Source: Deltaproteobacteria bacterium
Lineage (GTDB): Bacteria; Myxococcota_A; UBA9042; PHBI01
Length of the DNA stretch: 37,492 nt
Direction: 5' to 3'
NCBI GenBank assembly: GCA_011526585.1
Contig: WYBB01000265.1
Coordinates: 1-37,492 of the forward strand
The position numbers were made by a program, and so were the translations under genes. Below, one piece after another: positions 1 to 8,562 of this stretch. Each line of letters begins with the position of its first letter. The first letter of the stretch is position 1. The notes beneath the pieces were generated by a model that did not search any database, had not been told where the DNA came from, and saw only the letters and a program-made list of their open reading frames with translations.

Positions 1-3000
1 GAGGCATGGAACGACGTTCGAGATCGAGACCGCGTCCCCATCAAGTGGAAGTACACCTGGGCCGACGCTCGGAAGTCGTTTGGGCTCATCAGGAGGGGGA
101 GCAAAATTGCTGCGGCGAAGCACTAGCGCCGCGACGAAGAGCACGAGGCGCTGGGTCTCCTCCCCCTCGAGCGCCGCCGCCCAGGAGCTCGTCGCGCGCA
201 CCTCGAGGCTCGCCGCGCCGCGCATCGCCACGATGAAGCGCACCGTGCCGACGGCCGCCTCGCGCTCGACCCCTGCCGTCACCGCGGCCTCGTCGCCGAG
301 CTCACGCACCTCGCACCGCTCCGCGCGCAGCAGCGTCGTCGTCGCCTCGCGGATCGCCGCGATCACCCGCTCGCGCGTCAGCGCCGAGGCGATCTTCCGC
401 CCGACCTCGAGCACGGTCTCGAAGCGCTCAATGAGCGAGAGCGTAGGCGCCAGCGGCTCGCCCGGATCGTGAAAGCCCAACCGGGCGAGCGCCGCGCGCC
501 CTTCCGCCAACGCCGCCTCGGCCTCCGGCCAACCCAGGGCGAGCCCGATCCGCCCGCGCTCGAGCGTCGTGCGCGCCGCCTCCAGAGCCGCGTCCTGCGC
601 CTCGGCCAGCGCCCGGCTCTGGTCGAGCCAGCGCCGCGCCGCCCTGCCCTTCCCGGCGAGCGCCGCCAGGTGCGCCCGCTCGCGCAGCACGTGCGGCCCG
701 ACCCCGATCGCGATGCGCATCCAGACCTTGCACTTCTTCACCATCGCCCGAGCACGCCCCAGCGCCGCGCGCCGCTCCGGGTGGTGCGCCGGCGCGGCCT
801 CGGCCTGCATGCGGTAGGCGGTCAGGAGCCAGCACGGCACGTCGGCGACGATCCCGTTGCGCTGCGCACCGATGAGCCCCATCGCCCGCTCCAGCGCGGC
901 CGCCGCGCCCGTGAGATCGCGCGCCGCCAGCGCCCCGAGCCCCTCCACGGCGTGCACGAAGATCTGCGGGTACGCCTCCCGGCAACGCTCGCGCGCCGCG
1001 GCGAGCGCCGCCTCCGGCACCCGCCCCCCCGCCGCCAGCGACCACAACCAGAGCGCACTGCCGACGGCGGAGCCATCCCCGCACTCGACCCCTTCCTGGA
1101 GGTAGCGCCGGCACGTGGCGACCACCTCCGTGACGCGACCCAATCGATAGAGCGCGACCACCGTCGACCCGTTGCTCGCCACCGCGCCGAAGCGATCGCC
1201 GACGCGCTCGAGCGTCGCCCGCGCGTGCCGCGCCAGCTCCAGCGCGCGCTCGTGCTCACCGGCCCACGACAGGACCATGGCGTGATAGGTGGCGGCGCCG
1301 CCCTCTTCGACCGGATCGCGCACCGCCAGCGCCGTCGCGTGCGCCCGCGCGAAGTAGCGAAACGCCCGCCCGCGCCACGGCACCTGCCCGAGCGCGACCC
1401 CGTGGTTCATGCACGCGCGCGCCAGCTCCGGGCTCGGCGCGTAGCGCTCGGCGAGGTTGAGCTCGCCGAGGTGCGCCCAGAACGCGGACAGCGGGCTCTT
1501 CACCAGGAAGTTCGAGAATACCAGCGAGCTGTAGAGCTTCACCGCCAGCCGCGCCTCCGGCTCCTGCGCGAAGGTGCGCCGGCCGAGGAGCCGGCGCGGA
1601 CCGAGGCTGTGCCAGACCTGCACCGCGATCGCCCCGAGCACGCGCAACGCATAGCCCGGCGTCGAGCGCGGCGCCGCCCGTCCCAGCAGCGTCAGCCCCG
1701 CCTCGCCGACGCGCTGCATGTTCACGAAGTCGCCCTGGCGATAGTAGGCCTCGCCCATCGTCGCGAGGATGCGCGCCTTGTCGGTTGCGCGCTCTGCCAG
1801 CGCGAGGGCGCGCTCGAGCTCGCGCGGCGCGTCCTGCGCCTGCCCGATGAAGAGCATGACCTCGCCCAGGGCCTCGGCCAACGCGGCGCGCGTCGCTTGA
1901 TCGAGCGGGTCGACCCCGCGCTCGGCGATGCGATAGCAGGCCTCGGCCAGGCTGAAGGCGAAGCGCGCGCGCGCGTCGCGGGCCGCGCTGAGCGCGTGCG
2001 GGTGCGCGCGCTCGGGCTCGCCCGCCTGGTCGAAGTGGTGGGCGAGCTGCGCGTGCGCGTCGGGTCGCGTGTGCGCGAGCCGCTCGGCCACCGCGCGGTG
2101 GAGCGCCCGGCGCTGCTCCGGGCTCAGCCGCTCGATGAACGCGTGGCGCAGGCGGTGGTGTGCAAAGACACACACCCCGTCATCGCGCTGCCAGAGCACG
2201 TGCAGCGCCCTGGCCTGGGCGATGGCCGCGCTCACCTCGTCCGCCGACGCGTGCGCGATCGCCGCAGCCAGGTCGAGCTCGAACGCCGCACCGAGGATCG
2301 CGCCGACCTCGAGCAGGGCGGAGGTCGGCTGGGCCAGACGCCCGAGCCAGGCGAGCGTGCGATCGGCCGCCTCCGCCGAGACCTCGCTGCGCCCGAGCGC
2401 CTCCTCGTCGAGGCGCCACGCGCCGGCCTCGCGCGCCAGCGCCCCGCACGCGACGAGCCCGTGCATCGTCGCCTTCGCGAAGAAGGGGCTGCCGAGCGCG
2501 CGCGCCGCCAGCCAGCGCCGCGCCTCGAGCGGCAGCGGCCCGGCCATCGACTCGCCGAGCGCGCCGATCTCCTCGAAGGAGAGCGGCGCGAGCCCGAGCG
2601 GCGCGAGCTCGCTCACGCGCCTGAGCGCGTCGTCAGCGGCGACCTCCTCGCCCCGGAACGCCACCAGCACCTCGAGCCCGCCGGCGTGCGCCTGGCGTCC
2701 GAGCCGCATGAGCAGCCGCGAGAACCCCTCGGAGGCCCCCCCGATCCACTGCGCGTCGTCGAGCAGCACGAGCACTCCCGGCGCGCGACCGGCGCGCGCG
2801 AGCTCGGCGAGCACCTCGAGCAGCGCCGCCACCGCGTCCTGCACCCGCTCGGCGCCGAAGGGCTCCGGCCCCGGCTCGGGCGCGGCGCGGCTCGCCGGCT
2901 CATCTCGCGCCATGCCGACCTGGCCGAGGCCGGGGAAGGCCACGAGGAGTGTCGCCATGCGCACGCCGAGTCGCTCGGCGACGAGCTCGCCGAGGTGCGG

Positions 3001-3903
3001 CTCACGCGCGATCCGCTCGGCGATCCCGGCGATCACCCCATCGAAGATCCCGAGCGGCGCCGAGAGCAGGTCTTCGCTCGCGCTCCCGCGCAAGACCCAC
3101 CGGCCGCGCTGCAACGCGCGCCGGGCCACCTCGTCGAGGAAGCGCGTCTTGCCGCCGCCCGAGTCGCTCTCGACGAGCCTCACGACGACGTGCTCGCTCA
3201 CCTCGTCGAGCCATCGTTCCACCTCGGCGAGCGCCTCGCCACGACCGACGAAGCCCGGCTCGCACAAGCTCTCACGCACGTCACGCCGCCCGGGCACCAG
3301 CTCCGGTTCGCGCTCGGCGCGCGCCAGCGCATGCGCGATCACCTCGAGATCGGCGAGCGCTCCGCTTGCGGTCTGATAGCGCTCGCGCGGCTCCTTCGCG
3401 AGGAGGCGCGTGATCACGTCATCGAGCGCGCGCGGCACCTCCCGCCCCTGGAACGAGCACAGGCTCGGCGGCCGGTGATGGAGGTGGCGCCGCAGCACCT
3501 CGCCGAGGCTCGGCGCGCTGAACGGCTGCACCCCGCTCAGGCACTGATAGAGGACGCTCCCCAGCGCGTACAGATCCGAGCGCGCGTCGCCGCCCACGCG
3601 CCCCTCGACGAGCCCGGCCCGCTCGGGTGCCAGACAGGCCGCCACCTCGTGCGCGTCGGCGCCGAAGCCAAGCCCGGACACGAGCGTCGCGCCCCCGGCG
3701 GCCGTGACGACGCGCCACGGGCCGAGCTCCCCGACGAGCGCTCCGCGCGCGTGCGAATCAGCGAGCTCGGCGAGCAGCGCGCGCGCGACGGCGACGGTCT
3801 CCTCGACCGACAACGGTCCAACCGCCAGCCGTGTGGCGAGTGTCGGGCCGGGCGCGACCGTTCCGCTCACGGCGCGCGAAGGGATCCGTTCGAACGAGGT
3901 CAC
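1..3903 (-). CDS. STAND-type regulator: degenerate Ser/Thr kinase C-lobe, AAA ATPase, helical repeats, GAF-like domain (partial, 3' end off window)
   Basis: The minus frame is open from a GTG at 3903 to the left edge with no stop, giving 1301 visible residues. Residues about 20-180 match the C-lobe of a protein kinase: an APE motif (LAPERAG, about 91-97) and a DARSDLYALG segment (about 106-115). However, the catalytic-loop region reads HARGALVGELGPWR where HxxGxxHRDLKPEN is expected, and DFG is replaced by GFG. No glycine loop or N-lobe lysine region precedes it, so this looks like a pseudokinase. An AAA/STAND ATPase follows: Walker A-like SDSGGGKTR near residue 247 and Walker B VLVLLDDAQWI near 380. 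A long Ala/Arg/Leu-rich helical region (TPR-like, about 600-1140) comes next, then a GAF-like domain from about 1155. The family often ends in a histidine kinase, which would lie outside. The start has only a weak ribosome site; upstream in-frame sequence does not resemble an N-lobe. Confidence 0.87.
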   Translation of the reverse strand, partial: MTSFERIPSRAVSGTVAPGPTLATRLAVGPLSVEETVAVARALLAELADSHARGALVGELGPWRVVTAAGGATLVSGLGFGADAHEVAACLAPERAGLVEGRVGGDARSDLYALGSVLYQCLSGVQPFSAPSLGEVLRRHLHHRPPSLCSFQGREVPRALDDVITRLLAKEPRERYQTASGALADLEVIAHALARAEREPELVPGRRDVRESLCEPGFVGRGEALAEVERWLDEVSEHVVVRLVESDSGGGKTRFLDEVARRALQRGRWVLRGSASEDLLSAPLGIFDGVIAGIAERIAREPHLGELVAERLGVRMATLLVAFPGLGQVGMARDEPASRAAPEPGPEPFGAERVQDAVAALLEVLAELARAGRAPGVLVLLDDAQWIGGASEGFSRLLMRLGRQAHAGGLEVLVAFRGEEVAADDALRRVSELAPLGLAPLSFEEIGALGESMAGPLPLEARRWLAARALGSPFFAKATMHGLVACGALAREAGAWRLDEEALGRSEVSAEAADRTLAWLGRLAQPTSALLEVGAILGAAFELDLAAAIAHASADEVSAAIAQARALHVLWQRDDGVCVFAHHRLRHAFIERLSPEQRRALHRAVAERLAHTRPDAHAQLAHHFDQAGEPERAHPHALSAARDARARFAFSLAEACYRIAERGVDPLDQATRAALAEALGEVMLFIGQAQDAPRELERALALAERATDKARILATMGEAYYRQGDFVNMQRVGEAGLTLLGRAAPRSTPGYALRVLGAIAVQVWHSLGPRRLLGRRTFAQEPEARLAVKLYSSLVFSNFLVKSPLSAFWAHLGELNLAERYAPSPELARACMNHGVALGQVPWRGRAFRYFARAHATALAVRDPVEEGGAATYHAMVLSWAGEHERALELARHARATLERVGDRFGAVASNGSTVVALYRLGRVTEVVATCRRYLQEGVECGDGSAVGSALWLWSLAAGGRVPEAALAAARERCREAYPQIFVHAVEGLGALAARDLTGAAAALERAMGLIGAQRNGIVADVPCWLLTAYRMQAEAAPAHHPERRAALGRARAMVKKCKVWMRIAIGVGPHVLRERAHLAALAGKGRAARRWLDQSRALAEAQDAALEAARTTLERGRIGLALGWPEAEAALAEGRAALARLGFHDPGEPLAPTLSLIERFETVLEVGRKIASALTRERVIAAIREATTTLLRAERCEVRELGDEAAVTAGVEREAAVGTVRFIVAMRGAASLEVRATSSWAAALEGEETQRLVLFVAALVLRRSNFAPPPDEPKRLPSVGPGVLPLDGDAVSISNVVPCL

Positions 3904-4058
3904 GGCTGCTCTGACGTTCGGGGATGGGAGGGTGCGTGACGGTGGACAGCCCGGATCCTTTCGGATCGTGGGCTCGTCCCGAAGATACCTCGGCCCGTCA
4001 CCGCGACAAAGTGTCGGTGCTCGCAAATTCGCGCGTAACGCCCGGCGTGCGTCGGGAA

Positions 4059-4122
4059 TGTCCGAGTGTGAGCCGGGACGACGCGCACTCCCGCCCCGGC
4101 TCTCGCTGCGAACATTCGGACA
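4059..4122. promoter_or_regulatory. Inverted repeat in the divergent upstream region, possible operator
   Basis: TGTCCGAGTGT at 4059-4069 is matched in inverted orientation by ACATTCGGACA at 4112-4122 (10 of 11 positions), with 42 bp between. It lies in the 234-bp divergent gap between the pseudokinase regulator and the MBL gene, just before the MBL ribosome site. A role as a regulator binding site is inference only. Confidence 0.35.
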
Positions 4123-4137
4123 CAAGTGAGATTTCCA

Positions 4138-4929
4138 ATGATCAAGAAGATCCATACCGCCGCCGACATTGACGTGCTGACCACCTCGATCCCGCTCGCC
4201 CACTTCGGCCACGTCGCGATCAACGCCTTCGTGCTCCACGGACGCGAGCCCGTGCTCGTCGACACCGGCATGGTCCAGCAGCGCGACCTCTTCATGAGCG
4301 CGCTGCGCGAGGTGATCGATCCGGCCGAGCTGCGCTGGATCTGGCTCACCCACACCGACTTCGATCACATCGGCGCGCTGCAGGCGCTGCTCGACGAGAA
4401 CCCGAAGATCCGTGTGATCACGAGCTTTCTCGGCGTCGGTATCATGAGCCTGGCGGCGCCGCTGCCGATGGATCGCGTCTACCTGGTCAGCCCGGGCGAC
4501 AAGCTGACCCTCGCCGATCGCACGCTCACCGCGTTCCGCCCTCCCGCGTTCGACAACCCGAGCACGCTCGGCTTTCACGACGACAAGTCGCGCGCGCTCT
4601 TCAGCTCCGACGCCTTCGGCGCCTGCTTGCCGAGTCCGCCCGAGCGCGCCGAGGACCTCGCCGAGGACGAGCTGCGCGAAGGCCAGGTCTTCTGGGCCAG
4701 CGTCGACTCGCCCTGGCTGCACAAGGTCGACCGCGGCATCCTGGCCAGGGAGCTCGACGTGGTGCGGCGCATGGAGCCCGCGCTGGTCCTGAGCAGCCAC
4801 CTCGCGCCCGCGTCGGGCCGCACGCTCGAGCGGCTGCTCTCCGCGCTGGAGTCGGTGCCCGCCGCGCCGCCCTTCGTCGGGCCCAACCAGGCCGCGCTCG
4901 AGGCGATGATGCAGGCGGCCGCGGCGTGA
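4138..4929 (+). CDS. MBL-fold metallo-hydrolase, diiron (ODP)-like motif
   Basis: 263 residues. Residues 32-45 (FVLHGREPVLVDTG) form the opening strand pair of the metallo-beta-lactamase fold. The metal motif is LTHTDFDHIGAL (His72, Asp74, Asp76, His77). This is HxDxDH rather than the hydrolase HxHxDH, closer to the HxExDH of flavodiiron-type proteins. SSDAFG supplies the later Asp (near residue 155) and LSSHLAP the last His (near 223). No flavodoxin or rubredoxin domain is attached. I chose ATG 4138 because AAGTGAG lies about 7 bp upstream; a GTG at 4126 would add four residues. The substrate cannot be deduced; a redox or oxygen-related role is possible from the motif. It is the first of three plus-strand genes, but the sigma-factor gene starts 64 bp further on, so co-transcription is uncertain. 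Confidence 0.9.
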   Translation: MIKKIHTAADIDVLTTSIPLAHFGHVAINAFVLHGREPVLVDTGMVQQRDLFMSALREVIDPAELRWIWLTHTDFDHIGALQALLDENPKIRVITSFLGVGIMSLAAPLPMDRVYLVSPGDKLTLADRTLTAFRPPAFDNPSTLGFHDDKSRALFSSDAFGACLPSPPERAEDLAEDELREGQVFWASVDSPWLHKVDRGILARELDVVRRMEPALVLSSHLAPASGRTLERLLSALESVPAAPPFVGPNQAALEAMMQAAAA

Positions 4930-4993
4930 CGTGCACGCAGGCCACCGGGCCGCGCGGGTGTGCGCGTGGGAGCGATCGTGCTATGCCCTCCTC

Positions 4994-5551
4994 ATGTTCG
5001 AGGCGCCGCCCGATCCGCTCCGCGCGCTCGCCGATCCCGACGCGGCGGAGCAAGCTCGGCTCGAGGCCGAGCGCGAGCTGTGCGCGCGGCTGGCTCCGCG
5101 CATCCGCCTCTACGGGCTACGCCACCTGCGCGACGAGAGCGCCGCCGCCGACCTCGTGCAGGAGGTGCTCTTGATCCTGCTCGCCGCCGTGCGCGACGGG
5201 CGCCTCACCGATCCGGCCGCGATCGATCGCTTCGCCTTTGGCACGAGCAGGAACCTCGTCGCGCGATTCCGCCGCGGCGAGCACCGCACGCGCAACTTCG
5301 AGCGCGCCGCCGAGCCGCTCCTGGAGTCGGGGCTGCCGCCGGCCTACTCGGCGATCGACGCCGCGCGCCTGGCGGCATGCCTGGGCCAGGTCGACGCGCG
5401 CGGACAGCGCGTCGTCCTGCGCACCTTCCAGGACGAAGCGAGCGCGGAGGAGCTCGCGGCCGAGCTCGGCACGACGCCGGGCAACGTGCGCGTGATCCGC
5501 CACCGCGTGCTGGCCGCGCTCCAGCGCTGTGTCGAAGGAGCCCCGGCGTGA
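4994..5551 (+). CDS. ECF-type RNA polymerase sigma factor
   Basis: 185 residues from the ATG at 4994. Region 2 is visible around residues 45-95: AADLVQEVLLILLAAV, the core-binding helix, followed by FGTSRNLVARFRRGEHR, the -10 recognition and melting part. Region 4 is near the C-terminus: ARGQRVVLRTFQDEASAEEL, then the helix-turn-helix ELGTTPGNVRVIRHRVLAAL. Length and domain order are normal for the ECF group. The stop codon overlaps the GTG of the next gene by 4 bp, and that gene encodes a zinc-finger protein, the usual arrangement of sigma and cognate anti-sigma factor. An in-frame upstream start at 4931 exists but adds a non-conserved Arg/Cys-rich stretch, so I prefer 4994. The stimulus is unknown. 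Confidence 0.93.
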   Translation: MFEAPPDPLRALADPDAAEQARLEAERELCARLAPRIRLYGLRHLRDESAAADLVQEVLLILLAAVRDGRLTDPAAIDRFAFGTSRNLVARFRRGEHRTRNFERAAEPLLESGLPPAYSAIDAARLAACLGQVDARGQRVVLRTFQDEASAEELAAELGTTPGNVRVIRHRVLAALQRCVEGAPA

Positions 5552-6093
5552 GCTGCCCTATCGACCACGAGACGCTCGTGCGCTACTGGGCCCACGATCT
5601 CTTCGACGACGAGGTCGACGCCCTCGACGAGCACCTCTTCTCCTGCGCGGCGTGCAGCGCCCTCTCCGCGCGCGTCGCGGCGTTGGCGCGCGGGCTCGCG
5701 GAGGCGATCCCGACCGTCGCGCTCGGCCGCGACGTCGAGCGCCTGCGCGCGGCGGGCGTCGCGACCCTCGTCAACGAGGTGCACCCGGGCGAGACGAAGG
5801 TCGCGCGCTTCCCGCCCGACCCGACCGTGATCGTGCAGCGCCTCGTCTGCGATCTGCTCGGCGCCCGCCGGGTCTCGATCGATCTGCAGACCCTCGACGG
5901 CCGCTCGCTGCTCAGGTTCGACGACGCCCCGTTCGACCCGACCCAGGGCGCCGTGCTCGTCACCTGCCAGCGCCACCTGCTCGAGTTCGGCGAGTTCCGC
6001 GACAACCCCGACCTCAACATCGTCGTGCAGCGCGAGGACGCCACCGGCCAGCGGCACGTCGACACCTACGGCATCCAGCACCGCTTCGATTGA
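5548..6093 (+). CDS. Probable soluble zinc-finger anti-sigma factor
   Basis: 181 residues starting at a GTG overlapping the sigma-factor stop (GTGA), which implies translational coupling. The N-terminus holds the ZAS-type signature: Cys3 and His7, then His29-x3-Cys33-x2-Cys36 (DEHLFSCAACSAL), the zinc site found in anti-sigma factors that bind ECF sigma region 2. No transmembrane helix follows, so it should be cytoplasmic. The C-terminal half (residues about 85-181) is rich in short strands and ends in VDTYGIQHRFD; I do not recognise it. It could be a ligand- or redox-sensing domain, which is inference. The gene converges on the hybrid kinase gene with only 9 bp between stops and no evident terminator. 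Confidence 0.82.
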   Translation: MSCPIDHETLVRYWAHDLFDDEVDALDEHLFSCAACSALSARVAALARGLAEAIPTVALGRDVERLRAAGVATLVNEVHPGETKVARFPPDPTVIVQRLVCDLLGARRVSIDLQTLDGRSLLRFDDAPFDPTQGAVLVTCQRHLLEFGEFRDNPDLNIVVQREDATGQRHVDTYGIQHRFD

Positions 6094-6102
6094 GCGCGCC
6101 GC

Positions 6103-7785
6103 TCACGCGCGTCCGGGCAGCGCCGCGATCGCCTCCATCAGACCCTCGCTGGTCAGCGGCTTCTGCGCGAAGCCGTCCATGCCCGCGGCGATGCACTGCG
6201 CGCGATCCTCGGGCATCACGCTGGCGGTGAGCGCGATGATCGGCGTGTCGCGCGCCGGCGCGTCGAGCGCGCGGATGCGACGCGTCGCCTCGAACCCGTC
6301 CATGCCGGGCATGACGCAGTCCATCAGCACGAAGGCAAAGGCCCGCTCCTGCATCTGGCTCAGCGCCTCGCGCCCCTCCTTGGCGACGTGCGGCACGAAG
6401 CCCGCGCGCGAGACCAGCGTCGCCGCGACGAAGCGGTTGACCTCGTTGTCGTCGACGACGAGCACGTCGCGCGGGCCGCTCCAGACGGGGCCGCCGAGCT
6501 CGGGCGCGCGCTGTGGCGCGGGCACCGCGGCTTCGACGAGCGGCAGGGTGACGGTGAAGGTCGAGCCCTTGCCGACGCGTGAGGTGACCTCGATCGTCCC
6601 GCCCAGGAGATCGACGAGCTGGCGGGTGATGGCGAGGCCGAGGCCGCTGCCGCCGAAGTGCGCCCTGTATTCGCCGTGGGCCTGCTCGAACGGTTGGAAG
6701 AGGCGACCGAGCGCCTCGGGCGGGATCCCGATCCCGGTGTCGCTGATCGTCAGGACCAGCGCGTCGTCCCGGCGGGCGACGCGCACGACGATCTCGCCCT
6801 GGCCGGTGAACTTCAGGGCGTTGCCGATGAGGTTCATGAGGATCTGGCGGACGCGCAGGGGATCGGTCTCGATCCAGGCCGGCACGTCGGCGGCGACGTC
6901 GGCGACGACCATCAGCTCGGGCGCACGCACGACGCCGCGCGAGAGCGCGACGCAGTCGGCGACCACCTCACGGATCTCGGTGGGCTTGGCGTCGACGGTG
7001 AGGCGGCCGCGGTCGATCATCGAGAAGTCGATGATGTCGTTGATCAGGGAGACGAGCTCCTGGCCGCTGCGCTGGATGAGCTCGAGGTGGCGGCGCTGCT
7101 CGGGGTCGGCGATGTCCTCGAGCAGCACCTCGACGAGGCCGATGACGCCGTTCATCGGCGTGCGGATCTCGTGGCTCATGCTGGCGAGGAAGTAGGTGCG
7201 CATCTGGGCGGCGTGCAGCGCGCGCATGACGGCGTTCTTGCGCAGGCGCTCGAAGACCGCGGCCAGGACGAAGATCGTCGCGAAGAAGAGCACGGCGCGA
7301 CTCGCCGACACGAAGCTCGACGGCGCGCTGCGCGCGAGGAGCTCGACCTCGCTCGTGTAGAGCATCGCGGCGAAGGTCGCCAGCGCGAGCCCGAGACCGA
7401 CGATCCCGCCGCGCAGGCCATCGAAGAGGGTCGCCGCCACCGGCAGGAGCGCGACCCACATCACCAGGGCGTAGTCGAGGTGCGCCTCGCCCAGCGGGAT
7501 CAGCGCATACAGCGTCGCGATGAGGACGGCGCTCGTCCAGAAGGCGGGCCGCACCGGCGCGCCGAGCTTGAGCGCGACGCCGACGCCGAGCATGAGCGCG
7601 CCGGTGATCCCGGAGAGCAGCGCGGTGTGCGGCATGGCGCCGTGCCCGATGATCACCGTGGCCACGGCCACCGCGATCGCGAGCCACACCGCCGCCACCG
7701 CGAAGCGCAGGCGAAAGAGCGCGTCCTCGCTCGGCGGTCGCCGGGCCGGCAGGAAGCGATCGAGGATGGCGGCGAGACGTCGCAT
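6103..7785 (-). CDS. Membrane-bound hybrid histidine kinase with receiver domain
   Basis: 560 residues. The first about 180 residues hold several hydrophobic helices (from FAVAAVWLAIAVAVATVII to VLFFATIFVLAAVF), forming an integral-membrane sensor without a large periplasmic loop. The HisKA domain has the phospho-acceptor His205 in FLASMSHEIRTPMNG. The HATPase has the N-box (MNLIGNALKF, about 318-327), G1 (SDTGIGIP) and G2 (FGGSGLGLAI). A C-terminal receiver starts at VLVVDDNEVNRF (441-452), with the phosphorylatable Asp489 in LMDCVMPGMDG and a Lys in AQKPL. This is the BarA/LuxQ-like hybrid layout. No separate histidine phosphotransfer protein is encoded in this window. It faces the sigma/anti-sigma pair tail to tail; a functional link is not shown. 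Confidence 0.95.
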   Translation of the reverse strand: MRRLAAILDRFLPARRPPSEDALFRLRFAVAAVWLAIAVAVATVIIGHGAMPHTALLSGITGALMLGVGVALKLGAPVRPAFWTSAVLIATLYALIPLGEAHLDYALVMWVALLPVAATLFDGLRGGIVGLGLALATFAAMLYTSEVELLARSAPSSFVSASRAVLFFATIFVLAAVFERLRKNAVMRALHAAQMRTYFLASMSHEIRTPMNGVIGLVEVLLEDIADPEQRRHLELIQRSGQELVSLINDIIDFSMIDRGRLTVDAKPTEIREVVADCVALSRGVVRAPELMVVADVAADVPAWIETDPLRVRQILMNLIGNALKFTGQGEIVVRVARRDDALVLTISDTGIGIPPEALGRLFQPFEQAHGEYRAHFGGSGLGLAITRQLVDLLGGTIEVTSRVGKGSTFTVTLPLVEAAVPAPQRAPELGGPVWSGPRDVLVVDDNEVNRFVAATLVSRAGFVPHVAKEGREALSQMQERAFAFVLMDCVMPGMDGFEATRRIRALDAPARDTPIIALTASVMPEDRAQCIAAGMDGFAQKPLTSEGLMEAIAALPGRA

Positions 7786-7871
7786 GGGCGTCCGGATTAT
7801 GAGCCGAATTGCTTCGGCACGCGAACACCCCGACGCGAGCTCATCGGAGAACGTTCAAGATTCTTCGCGAA

Positions 7872-8024
7872 TCAGGTATTCGGATCCGATCCGAGCTTGC
7901 GCACGAGCCGCGCGTCGAGCTCGCGCACGGCGATCTTCAACGCGGCCACGGCGAGCAGCCAGGGCACCCGGACGAGCGACTGCGATCGACCTGGGTCGCC
8001 ACCCTTCGATTGGGCTCGCGCCAT
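7872..8024 (-). CDS. Small protein, 50 aa, with strong ribosome binding site
   Basis: A 50-codon frame starts at ATG 8024 and is preceded by GAGGAGG (8037-8031) at 6 bp spacing, one of the best Shine-Dalgarno matches in the window. The product is basic at the N-terminus, has one hydrophobic stretch (VPWLLAVAALKIAV, about residues 20-33) and an amphipathic, charged end (RELDARLVRKLGSDPN). It has no signal-peptidase motif and could sit at the membrane. It lies upstream of the hybrid kinase gene on the same strand, 86 bp away, so co-transcription is possible. I do not recognise a family. The evidence is the start context and sensible amino-acid composition only. Confidence 0.6.
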   Translation of the reverse strand: MARAQSKGGDPGRSQSLVRVPWLLAVAALKIAVRELDARLVRKLGSDPNT

Positions 8025-8238
8025 GATGGACCTCCTCGTCGTTTCGGGGTGCGTGGGACCGACCAGTCCCGTTGATGGACGAAGCAAGATCGAGGCCAGC
8101 CGATAACCGCCTGTTCTTGCGTCATGCGCAGCGAAGAATTCTCGTCCTGAGACGCGCACCCTTCGCGGACTGCGACGCGCGCTGCGCAGGCACACCCTCC
8201 GCTTGCGCCGCGCGATCGGCTCGCCTTACGATTCGGTC

Positions 8239-8558
<320 letters not shown>

Positions 8559-8562
<4 letters not shown>

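Noticed and set aside
1..3903. Active Ser/Thr protein kinase
   Set aside because: N-lobe absent and HRD, DFG and Asn positions all substituted.
469..3939. Plus-strand open frame of 1156 codons
   Set aside because: It is the exact antisense of the regulator gene, consists mostly of Arg, Ala and Leu, and has no recognisable domain; GC-rich coding DNA leaves this antisense frame open.
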